Assembly (NCBI GenBank): GCA_030525455.1
Contig: JAUNER010000024.1
Coordinates: forward strand, 1 to 42,157
Direction of reading: 5' to 3'
Source: Akkermansia sp.
Lineage (GTDB): Bacteria > Verrucomicrobiota > Verrucomicrobiia > Verrucomicrobiales > Akkermansiaceae
Length of the DNA stretch: 42,157 nucleotides
Shown: piece after piece, positions 25,023-32,069 of the stretch
How the letters are laid out: the number at the start of each line of letters is the position of its first letter
Numbering within the stretch: position 1 is the first letter of the stretch
The notes under the pieces: generated by a model
Databases searched by the model: none
What the model was told of the DNA's origin: nothing
What the model saw: only the letters and a program-made list of their open reading frames with translations
Made by a program: the position numbers and the translations under genes

Positions 25023-26123
25023 ATGAAAATAAAAAATTTACTTCATGGTACAAACTTCTCGTCCTTTTCTCTACTCACAAGCATCGGTGCTATCCTAACA
25101 TTGACTCAATGTGCTCAAATTTTCCAACCCTCCGGAATTTGTCATAAGCCGGATACCGACGGCATTGAATACGACCTCAAAAAACACGTCACCAAACTTG
25201 CCGCTGACATCGGGGAAAGGAACCACTACTACCAAAAATCATACGACCAAGCTACAAGCTACATAGCAGACGAATTTAAAAAATTAGGCTATGATGTTGA
25301 TTACCAGAAATACACCATTTCTGATAAAAAAGAATACCTAGATGCCGTTGGTAAAACTGCGGTCAATTTAGAAGTTCGTAAACCGGGAACCAACCCCAAT
25401 GCCCCATGGCTTATCGTAGGTGCCCACTATGACACTCGAGTCGGCATGCCCACTTGGAATTGTCACGGTCCGGTGCTCCCATCAAAAACCGGAACCCCCG
25501 GTGCAAACGACAATGGCTCAGGTGTTGCTACTGTTCTTACACTTGCTAAACTTCTAAAAGACATCCCTACCCAAAACGGCATCATCTTTGTATGCTATGC
25601 CAACGAAGAAGCTCCCTTTTACCAAACAGACGATATGGGCTCTCGTCAACATGCCCGCAAAATTATCAATGAGCTCGGCGTTGATAACATCATGGGCATG
25701 ATGACTCCGGAAACTCTCGGAGTCTACTCACCTCGCTCCAATAAAAAACGTCGCTCTGCCGTCGCAGGTTCTCTCTTAGGGGTAGCCGACCGCTGTGATT
25801 ACATCGCTTTTATGAGCACCAATACAGGAAGAAAATATACTCAAAAATGTGCCGAGATTTTTTCGAAAAACTGTCGAATGCAGGTCCGCACCATTTGCTT
25901 CCCTTATCTGACAAAAGGAGTGGCTTGGTCTGATGACTGGTCTTATATGAAAGAAGGCATCCCCTCTTTTGCCATCACAGATACCGCTTATATGCGTTGC
26001 GATGATTACCACGAAACCAGCGACACCGCTGAAAAACTCGACTACCGCGAATTCGCCGAAGTCGTCCATGGTCTCAATTGCATGATTCTCACCCTCACCG
26101 GTGCTGAGATGGAGGGTGAATAA
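25023..26123 (+). CDS. M28-family zinc aminopeptidase-like lipoprotein; integration target
   Basis: A 366-aa lipoprotein (hydrophobic segment ending LTQC) with an M28 catalytic core. Metal-ligand motifs are GAHYDTR, GANDNGSG, the catalytic Glu pair in NEEAP and a late His in DDYHETSDT. Family members remove N-terminal residues from peptides in the periplasm. The last codons overlap the left 28-bp repeat of an integrated element, so the current C-terminus (GAEMEGE) is supplied partly by that element. Past the right repeat the same frame reads GAEMESK and then a stop, which is probably the original end. There is no terminator directly after the stop, and the integrase gene converges with 12 bp between. 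Confidence 0.9.
   Translation: MKIKNLLHGTNFSSFSLLTSIGAILTLTQCAQIFQPSGICHKPDTDGIEYDLKKHVTKLAADIGERNHYYQKSYDQATSYIADEFKKLGYDVDYQKYTISDKKEYLDAVGKTAVNLEVRKPGTNPNAPWLIVGAHYDTRVGMPTWNCHGPVLPSKTGTPGANDNGSGVATVLTLAKLLKDIPTQNGIIFVCYANEEAPFYQTDDMGSRQHARKIINELGVDNIMGMMTPETLGVYSPRSNKKRRSAVAGSLLGVADRCDYIAFMSTNTGRKYTQKCAEIFSKNCRMQVRTICFPYLTKGVAWSDDWSYMKEGIPSFAITDTAYMRCDDYHETSDTAEKLDYREFAEVVHGLNCMILTLTGAEMEGE
26086..26113 (+). repeat. Left attachment repeat (28 bp)
   Basis: Identical over 28 bp to 30557-30584; it lies in the last codons of the M28 gene (reading ILTLTGAEMe). It contains the core CACCCTCACCGGTGCTGAG. Confidence 0.9.
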
Positions 26124-26135
26124 TGAGAATCACAA

Positions 26136-27128
26136 CTAAACAATACCTTGCCAGAACACCATTGCATCTTTACGTCTAGTCGGCATCATATACCGAGAAC
26201 GAAGAAGGCTAACATCACTGTGTCCCATTTCTAATTGTAACTCATTCAAATTTTTGAACATTGTTGCATAATAAGAAGCATAAGTATGACGACAAGCATC
26301 AGGTTGCCAATGAAAAAAACCTGCAGCACGCCGCAAATTTCGCCATTTACGCACCCAATTACGAGGCACATACCGTTCGTGTTTAAGAATACCTCTCATA
26401 CCTCTTAATGGTACTACCCGACCACCACCAGTTTTACTCACTCTAGGACGTATAATTACACTTTGTTCGTCCCAATTAAAATCACCTTCCCGTAATCTAC
26501 TCACTTCTGTTGGTCTAATTCCTCCATAAAGCATCAAAGTAAGCGAAAAAAGCATATCTCTAAACTCTGGGCGTCTGGCAGTTTTTACTAACTTTTCTAC
26601 TTCACTAGGACTTAATGGAACTATAAGCTTTTCTTCCATACGAGGAATTTTAATGCGTGAAACTGGATTAATTTCTATCCATTCATTCCTTTGCCCATAA
26701 GCAAATATACTATGCAATATTGCACGACCTTTTTTATAACTACTAAGACTTTTCCCAAAAGCAGTCTCCAAAATATATTTACAGTCAGCGGTGGTAAAAG
26801 AACGTAATGATTTATCAGCTACCCCTTCCACTCGTAACATACGTCTTATAAAATGACGCAAATCTCGTTTTGTACTCGGTCTTAACATAGAGCGAGCAGC
26901 CACACTCTCCCATGCTGCTACAGAAAAAGCAACAGTATTTTCTGCGTTTTTAATAGCATCTATTCCCTCGTAAATAACTCGTCTCAATAGATTCATTAAT
27001 TCAGTCCGGCTTTTATCAACAACCATTTCTCCCATGAATTCTATAGCCTCCAAAACTAAACGAGCAGCATCTATCTCTGACACCTTCATTCCTTGCAACA
27101 ATTTTTTTGCTATAAAGTTATTTTTCAT
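26136..27128 (-). CDS. Tyrosine recombinase (phage-type integrase)
   Basis: A 330-aa integrase with a core-binding N-terminal half and a catalytic C-terminal half. The catalytic set is Arg205 (GGIRPTEVSRL), Lys232 (SKTGGG), box II DACRH with Arg280 (the usual His is Asp277), His303 (MGHSD) and the nucleophile Tyr313 (SRYM). It recombines att sites by a Holliday intermediate. ATG 27128 is chosen over TTG 27167, which lies upstream of the operator-like box. The gene points at the left att repeat, which starts about 50 bp from its stop. It should therefore be the enzyme of this element. Confidence 0.92.
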   Translation of the reverse strand: MKNNFIAKKLLQGMKVSEIDAARLVLEAIEFMGEMVVDKSRTELMNLLRRVIYEGIDAIKNAENTVAFSVAAWESVAARSMLRPSTKRDLRHFIRRMLRVEGVADKSLRSFTTADCKYILETAFGKSLSSYKKGRAILHSIFAYGQRNEWIEINPVSRIKIPRMEEKLIVPLSPSEVEKLVKTARRPEFRDMLFSLTLMLYGGIRPTEVSRLREGDFNWDEQSVIIRPRVSKTGGGRVVPLRGMRGILKHERYVPRNWVRKWRNLRRAAGFFHWQPDACRHTYASYYATMFKNLNELQLEMGHSDVSLLRSRYMMPTRRKDAMVFWQGIV

Positions 27129-27148
27129 ACCGATACATGATGTCTTCT

Positions 27149-27162
27149 TTCGAAATGCAGAT
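27149..27162 (-). promoter_or_regulatory. 14-bp box upstream of the integrase
   Basis: On the minus strand the box reads ATCTGCATTTCGAA, identical to the box before the ATPase gene and in the same orientation relative to its gene. A candidate integrase promoter (TTGTAA, 16 bp, TTTTAT) ends just before it, so the box would cover the transcript start. Confidence 0.55.
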
Positions 27163-27262
27163 GTCAAATAAAAATAGAAAATCTACTGTTTACAAATACA
27201 AATTGAGAAAAGCAACTTCTCCAAATTTGGGCATTACATTCTAGGCAGTTTCTAATAATTGC

Positions 27263-27291
27263 TTGAATAGTAATAAATAAATAGGTAATCT
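27263..27291 (+). promoter_or_regulatory. Promoter of the OLD-like ATPase gene
   Basis: TTGAAT (27263-27268), a 17-bp spacer and TAATCT (27286-27291). The -10 box overlaps the 14-bp box at 27288-27301. The same TAATCT hexamer is the -10 of parB in this window. Confidence 0.5.
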
Positions 27292-27301
27292 GCATTTCGA
27301 A
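27288..27301 (+). promoter_or_regulatory. 14-bp box upstream of the ATPase gene
   Basis: ATCTGCATTTCGAA, the exact counterpart of 27149-27162. It overlaps the -10 box and the expected start of transcription, the position of a repressor operator. The TTTCGAAA-like core is partly palindromic. Confidence 0.55.
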
Positions 27302-27320
27302 TACTGTATGATACCCTATT

Positions 27321-28823
27321 ATGGAGCGTGTCATACACATAAAGCATACCAAAGGCTTAGAGGATTTGTTTTTCCAGATGCCCAAAAAACACGGAGTGTA
27401 CCTCCTAGTCGGAGAAAATGGTGCCGGAAAAACATCCATTTTATCTTGCCTATACCAGTTGGGTTATAAAGATGCTCTGAAAGAATGTTTTAATACCAAT
27501 TCTGAAAATGAAGAAGTCGATAAATATGCTAACTCTGAAATTACTTATATAAAATCTGATGAAGAATATGTAACTTACGGGAAAAGAGGGAAATTAGAAA
27601 AACGATGGAAACCAACTGGCACTAAAGGGCTAGCTAATAACGTCCTTGCCTCTTTTGGATTTTCTACAGCAACATTTATAAAAGCAGATCATAAAAGATT
27701 ATCTCCTTCTAACGATGAAATAAAAAAAGGAGAATTTATCTCCGCAAACAAAGAGATTAAGACAACTCTCAATTATATATTTTCCGAAGAAAAATATAAT
27801 CACCTAAAACGACTAAAAGTAAAAAATGGACGAGGTAGAAATTCTTCCTTTTTTTATGTTATCGAAGATAACAAGCGCGAATATTTTTACTCAGAAAAAC
27901 GCTTTAGTACAGGAGAATTAGCCATATTAAATCTTGTCGAAAAAATATCAAGCTCAAAGGAAAATTCTCTTATTTTATTAGATGAGGCAGAACTTGCTCT
28001 ACACCCTAAAGCACAGCTTAATCTTTTATCTTATCTTAATAAAATCGCTGACGAAAAAAATTTAACTGTCTTTATATCCACTCATTCTCCCACAATGATT
28101 CGGGCAACCAATCGCTCAAAAATCATACTATTAAATCAAACAGATAAACAAGGTGTCTATGAAGTTATTACCCCCTGCTTTCCTGCGTATGCTATTGGAT
28201 TCGTAGAATTTAACGAATATTCCAATCCAGATGTTATCATTTGCGTTGAAGATGATATGTCAGAATCCATACTTCGCAACTTATTAACCATCTATCTTAA
28301 TTCATCTGACAATAAGCTTCACAATCAAATAAATTATCAAATCATACCAATAGGAGGATATAACCAAACAATTACCTTTGTAGAAAATGCTGAAAAAAAA
28401 TTATTTCACAATCAAAGAATATGTGCTGTTCTTGACCATGATGCATTCGATAATATCAAACATAACAGCAGAAGAATTTTTGATCTTGGCATCACTCCTG
28501 AAATTGCATTAGTAAGTGCATTAGAAAAAAATCAAGCCCAAATATCCTCATTAATTAAACAAGAATATAGTATCCACGAAAAAATTTTTTCTGACTTCCT
28601 AAAATCTGACAACTACTTAAATGCTTGTAAAAAAGAAAATGCAAATGAAAGAGTAAAAGCCAAAGACAAATTCAAATCATTTATTAAATTTGTTAGTAGT
28701 CATTCTACGGATAATGAATCATCTATCAAAAACACTCTAATTCGACTTTTTGTTCCTTTCATTTACGACGAAAGAAACATCCAACAAATTTCCTCACAAA
28801 TTATTACATCTTTAACAAAATAA
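27321..28823 (+). CDS. OLD-like AAA/ABC-type ATPase with Toprim-like C-terminus
   Basis: A 500-aa protein. The ATPase part has Walker A GENGAGKT (31-38), an ABC-type signature FSTGEL (195-200), Walker B LILLDEAE (217-224) and the H-switch STHSP (253-257). Residues beyond about 300 look like a Toprim nuclease: an acidic VEDDMSE with Glu310 and LDHDAFD with Asp372 and Asp374. This order matches OLD-family nucleases, which act as phage-defence effectors alone or with partners (Gabija GajA, PARIS, retron Eco8). It sits alone with an integrase in a mobile element, supporting a defence role. No GajB-like helicase, reverse transcriptase or other partner is present. Toprim assignment rests on motif order and needs structure prediction. 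Confidence 0.8.
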   Translation: MERVIHIKHTKGLEDLFFQMPKKHGVYLLVGENGAGKTSILSCLYQLGYKDALKECFNTNSENEEVDKYANSEITYIKSDEEYVTYGKRGKLEKRWKPTGTKGLANNVLASFGFSTATFIKADHKRLSPSNDEIKKGEFISANKEIKTTLNYIFSEEKYNHLKRLKVKNGRGRNSSFFYVIEDNKREYFYSEKRFSTGELAILNLVEKISSSKENSLILLDEAELALHPKAQLNLLSYLNKIADEKNLTVFISTHSPTMIRATNRSKIILLNQTDKQGVYEVITPCFPAYAIGFVEFNEYSNPDVIICVEDDMSESILRNLLTIYLNSSDNKLHNQINYQIIPIGGYNQTITFVENAEKKLFHNQRICAVLDHDAFDNIKHNSRRIFDLGITPEIALVSALEKNQAQISSLIKQEYSIHEKIFSDFLKSDNYLNACKKENANERVKAKDKFKSFIKFVSSHSTDNESSIKNTLIRLFVPFIYDERNIQQISSQIITSLTK

Positions 28824-28842
28824 CCATTAACACCAAAAAAAC

Positions 28843-30540
28843 ATGAAGAAACCACATTCACAAATTACATTACTGTTTGCCATACTCGGTATACCTAGCA
28901 TATATGCTAGCGATACATTGTATAAGGCCCCTCTGACAGTTGCAGATCAATTAAACAAAGGTGAAAGGAATTCATCTTATTCCGATTGCACGGCCTACGC
29001 ATTTGGCTCAAGAGAGAGCGATACATACAGCGAATATGAAAGCATTGAATTTATAAACAATGGAGCTCATGCATTTGCTTATACAGAATGGGCAAACACA
29101 TTTCTTGGTTATTATGCCTATTCCCACGCAAAGGGTGGTGCACTACATTCACTAAGCAATTTAACCATTTCTAACAATGTGGAAGTTAATTTTGACTCAA
29201 ACTATGCTTATGCTTTTTCTAGATCGGAACGCTCAGAAGACTCTTATAGTTATTACAACTCCCACGCATATGGTGGTGCTATAGGAACATATGGCTCATT
29301 AAATATTATCGATAATGGAAATGTGTTATTCAACAACAACCGTTCTGAAGCTTATTATACATATGGCGGTGCAATTTATTCTGAAGGAGCAATAAACATT
29401 ATAAACAATACCGAGGTTACCTTTTCTTGTAACTATGAATATCAAGAACGAGGGTTTGGATCTTCTTACAAATATAGTCCAGGCGACCGTTCTGGAAGAG
29501 GCTCTATCCTTTTACAAAGCATTTATATGACCCCAGATACCGAATCAGATACTTTGACATTATCTGCAAAAACAGGAGGGCATATTACATTCTACGATTC
29601 TGTCTACATGGGGAATTACACAGGGACAACTGTTACACTCAATGCCGATTATCAAGATTCTTTAGGTAATCAACAAAAAGCCACAGGCGATATCATCTTT
29701 AGTGGCAAATACACGGAAGATCATCTAAAGGAAATTAAAGGAGGCACAGCAGGAACTGAAAGCGAAATCACAAATTCTCGTACAAGCTCCCTTCTTAACT
29801 CAATTAACTTACATGGGGGAACGTTACGAGTAGAAGACAATGCCGTACTAAACACCCACACAATCACCGTAATTTCTGGGAGCAACGCAACTGTGAAGAT
29901 AACAGATGCAGAACTAAATGCAACAAGCTATGATATTACCATCAATAATAGCGGGTCATTAGCACTAGGTAGTACGAATGGAAGTACTAAAATAACAGCA
30001 GGAAACATCAATATTGAAGAAGGTGCTATATTGTCAACAGGACTTACAGAAACAATAAATAATATTTCTGCAACGTCATTAATGAACTCAAATAATTATA
30101 CTATTTATAACCAACAATTAGGAGGCACTATAAATGGCAACCTAAATTTAGACGCAGGTTCAACCTACATTGCTAATGGTGCCAACCTCAATATTGAAAC
30201 TGGCACTCTATCATTACTTTCAACAGATGAAAATAAAATAAACCTTATTTTATCAAAGAATGAAACGTATGAAGCCGATTCTCAAATAAATCTTTTTACT
30301 GGGGTTGACACAATTGTTTTTTCATTAGATGACATTACAGCAACTTCTGCTGATGAAATAATCACGTTAAGTGCATCTGATTATTTCTGTGGTGATTGGA
30401 TTAACGAAACAACATCTTTAGTTTATGATGGGAGCAATGTTTTCATAAGTGGAGTAAACTTTGTTATTCCAGAACCAGGCACCACCACTTTGTGTTTATT
30501 GGGATTAACAGGGCTCTGCTTGCGTCGAAAACTTCACTAA
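28843..30540 (+). CDS. Pmp-repeat, PEP-CTERM surface protein
   Basis: A 565-aa exported protein. The signal peptide runs to about residue 22 (IYAS). Residues 60-210 hold Chlamydia Pmp-type repeats: GGAL or GGAI followed by F-x-x-N (FDSN, FNNN, FSCN), separated by Tyr/Ser/Ala-rich low-complexity runs. A beta-helix-like middle full of Asn, Thr and Gly follows. The C-terminus is a PEP-CTERM signal: PEP, a hydrophobic stretch (LCLLGLTGLCL) and RRK, which directs exosortase processing. No autotransporter barrel is present. It starts 19 bp after the ATPase gene, probably on the same mRNA, and lies inside the mobile element. No exosortase gene is in the window. Confidence 0.82.
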   Translation: MKKPHSQITLLFAILGIPSIYASDTLYKAPLTVADQLNKGERNSSYSDCTAYAFGSRESDTYSEYESIEFINNGAHAFAYTEWANTFLGYYAYSHAKGGALHSLSNLTISNNVEVNFDSNYAYAFSRSERSEDSYSYYNSHAYGGAIGTYGSLNIIDNGNVLFNNNRSEAYYTYGGAIYSEGAINIINNTEVTFSCNYEYQERGFGSSYKYSPGDRSGRGSILLQSIYMTPDTESDTLTLSAKTGGHITFYDSVYMGNYTGTTVTLNADYQDSLGNQQKATGDIIFSGKYTEDHLKEIKGGTAGTESEITNSRTSSLLNSINLHGGTLRVEDNAVLNTHTITVISGSNATVKITDAELNATSYDITINNSGSLALGSTNGSTKITAGNINIEEGAILSTGLTETINNISATSLMNSNNYTIYNQQLGGTINGNLNLDAGSTYIANGANLNIETGTLSLLSTDENKINLILSKNETYEADSQINLFTGVDTIVFSLDDITATSADEIITLSASDYFCGDWINETTSLVYDGSNVFISGVNFVIPEPGTTTLCLLGLTGLCLRRKLH

Positions 30541-30556
30541 TTCATACACTTCCTTT

Positions 30557-30584
30557 TTCTCACCCTCACCGGTGCTGAGATGGA
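30557..30584 (+). repeat. Right attachment repeat (28 bp)
   Basis: Exact copy of 26086-26113. In the peptidase reading frame it is followed by AGC AAA TAA, an alternative C-terminus and stop for the M28 gene, so it marks the original 3' end of that gene. Confidence 0.9.
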
Positions 30585-30629
30585 AAGCAAATAAATAGGT
30601 AGAGAATCTTTTATAAACATCTAAAAATC

Positions 30630-30655
30630 AAGCCCCTCTTATGAGGGGCTTTTTT
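30630..30655. terminator. Bidirectional terminator, probably the original M28 gene terminator
   Basis: The stem AAGCCCCTC/GAGGGGCTT with a TTAT loop is followed by a T run on the plus strand and a T-rich stretch on the minus strand. It serves the genes on its left (plus) and the amidase cluster (minus). Confidence 0.9.
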
Positions 30656-30657
30656 CA

Positions 30658-31230
30658 TTAGTTTAGGTAGTTATCAATACCCTTGGCAATCAATCGAGCC
30701 AAGATATGGGGAGAGTCTTTAAGTATACGGGCATCTTGTTCATTGCTTAAGAACCCTAACTCTATGAGAACCCACGGCATATAGGTTTGTGAAAGGATAG
30801 CAAGCCCTGAGAGCTGACGCGACTTATCCGGGCGAGCTTGGATAGCATTTGCTCTACCCGGCATAAATGGACAAAGCTGAGCCGCTATACACTCAGCCAG
30901 AACTTTGCCACTCGCAGAATCTGTAAAACTCTGCCCATGATATCGTCTGTAATAACAAACGTGTGCCCCTCGAGCAGCGGAATGAGACGCACAGTCACAA
31001 TGCAAACTGAGCCCCACATCAAAACCGACTCGATTAGCCAGTTCTATCGTACGTGATAAATCAGAAGAATTAGAGGCATCCGGGAAGTCAATCACCTGCA
31101 CACTATGCCCAAGTTTAGTCAACTCAGCAAACAGTTGCTCTGCAACCCTCGTGGCAATAGTATGCTCATCCAGTCCGTTCACACAAGACCCTGTACCATG
31201 AGCATGACCTATATCAATGGCAATTTTCAT
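30658..31230 (-). CDS. N-acetylmuramoyl-L-alanine amidase (Amidase_3)
   Basis: A 190-aa single-domain zinc amidase without a signal peptide. Zinc and catalytic residues are visible: His in IDIGHAHG, Glu in GLDEHTIA, His in SLHCDCASH and the catalytic Glu in LIELGFLSN. It cleaves the bond between MurNAc and L-Ala of peptidoglycan. Lack of a signal peptide and of wall-binding domains suits a phage endolysin. GGAAG lies a few nucleotides before the double ATG at 31230/31233, unlike most genes here. It overlaps the upstream gene by 17 bp, implying coupled translation. Confidence 0.88.
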   Translation of the reverse strand: MKIAIDIGHAHGTGSCVNGLDEHTIATRVAEQLFAELTKLGHSVQVIDFPDASNSSDLSRTIELANRVGFDVGLSLHCDCASHSAARGAHVCYYRRYHGQSFTDSASGKVLAECIAAQLCPFMPGRANAIQARPDKSRQLSGLAILSQTYMPWVLIELGFLSNEQDARILKDSPHILARLIAKGIDNYLN

Positions 31231-31609
31231 CATCAATCTTCCATTTATAAGTAGCATTCATCATCCGGCAAAATCGCTGCGAATCCAGTTTAGTAAGTCT
31301 CGAATCGCCACGTTTCCCATGTTGAGTAAGAATCCAGGGCAAAGAGCAAATATCTTTCACCCAAATCCCCAATGACTCCACATTCCCTGCCAGAAAATGC
31401 AAATACCAGGCATCGCACTCATGACGGGGGAAGCGAACACGAATATCGATTATCTGCTCAGGAGAGGCATTTGAATTTACCCGCCTAGCCATAAGAACCA
31501 GCTCCGGGGTATACACAAACACATCCTGATAGCGAGCGTCCTCTACGATGGCGTTCTTTGAACGCCTTGCAGAGCGATAATACGCCACAGTTTGTTCGAT
31601 TGCATTCAT
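31214..31609 (-). CDS. Unknown protein of the amidase cluster
   Basis: A 131-aa soluble protein with no recognised family. Visible features are a central RVRFPRHECDAWYLHFLAGN segment, a Trp-rich middle (LGIWVKDICSLPWIL) and a basic C-terminal half. A strong SD (AAGGAAG, 7 nt before the ATG) precedes it. Its end overlaps the amidase start and it begins 12 bp after the preceding membrane-protein gene. Position and SD suggest a phage-derived cassette. Confidence 0.6.
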   Translation of the reverse strand: MNAIEQTVAYYRSARRSKNAIVEDARYQDVFVYTPELVLMARRVNSNASPEQIIDIRVRFPRHECDAWYLHFLAGNVESLGIWVKDICSLPWILTQHGKRGDSRLTKLDSQRFCRMMNATYKWKIDDENCH

Positions 31610-31621
31610 AGCATTCTTCCT

Positions 31622-31912
31622 TTATTTTTGAGACACAACCTGCTCAAACCGCACATTCCCCTGTGCATCCCATGACAAGCACGCTCCATCTCTGCAAATA
31701 CGCACACCATCATCTGACACCGAAATGTGATGCCCACACCCCGTGAGCAACACACCTAATGCAGAACAAATACCGGCAAGCAAAATCCAGAGAGCCCGCT
31801 TCCACCATTTGAGCTGATTGTTAAGTTTAGTTAATTCCCAGGCACGTAATATACCTGACTTCCCTGCTTCAAGAGCAGCCAACTTCTTATCATCTGTTAA
31901 TTCCTTATTCAT
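31622..31912 (-). CDS. Small single-helix membrane protein, holin- or spanin-like by position
   Basis: A 96-aa protein with a charged N-terminal helix of about 38 residues, one membrane helix (ALWILLAGICSALGVLLTGC) and a periplasmic tail with two Cys (VRICRDGACLSW). It is the first gene of the cluster that ends with the amidase. One-helix proteins before an endolysin are often holins or spanins, but sequence alone does not prove this. It has no clear SD. Confidence 0.5.
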   Translation of the reverse strand: MNKELTDDKKLAALEAGKSGILRAWELTKLNNQLKWWKRALWILLAGICSALGVLLTGCGHHISVSDDGVRICRDGACLSWDAQGNVRFEQVVSQK

Positions 31913-32029
31913 GATAATTTGTGATTAGAATTCAAGAACTAGCAAACTCAACGCACGAGGTCATGCCGCCTAACACGGCACATATCGCCTACATGTGCAG
32001 AATTTCTCATGGCATATCTCATTCACCTG

Positions 32030-32058
32030 TTGCAAGAGGGGGAAGAAAATGCTAATCT
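32030..32058 (+). promoter_or_regulatory. parB promoter
   Basis: TTGCAA (32030-32035), a 17-bp spacer and TAATCT (32053-32058). The transcript would start within about 5 nt of the ATG at 32070, which fixes that start against an in-frame one at 31995. Confidence 0.65.
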
Positions 32059-32069
32059 ATCCCTCAGTT

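Larger units (their letters stand above)
26086..30584. mobile_element. Small integrative element with OLD-like ATPase and PEP-CTERM cargo
   Basis: The element, about 4.47 kb, is bounded by a perfect 28-bp direct repeat. A tyrosine recombinase gene sits directly inside the left end, reading toward it. The rest is a divergent OLD-like ATPase gene and a PEP-CTERM protein gene 19 bp after it. The interior is visibly more AT-rich than the flanking genes. The right repeat is followed within about 50 bp by a terminator that has no other plus-strand gene to serve, consistent with it having belonged to the interrupted M28 gene. No transfer, replication or excisionase gene is present. Confidence 0.85.

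Noticed and set aside
27164..27439. 91-aa minus-strand frame overlapping the start of the ATPase gene
   Set aside because: It is antisense to the Walker A region of the ATPase and spans the promoter region with both 14-bp boxes.
29100..29470. CRISPR-like repeat array
   Set aside because: The repetition is at protein level (GGAI/FxxN) with irregular spacing and no conserved DNA repeat; no CRISPR array or cas gene was seen in the window.
28843..30540. Classical autotransporter
   Set aside because: The C-terminus is a PEP-CTERM signal and no beta-barrel domain follows the repeats.
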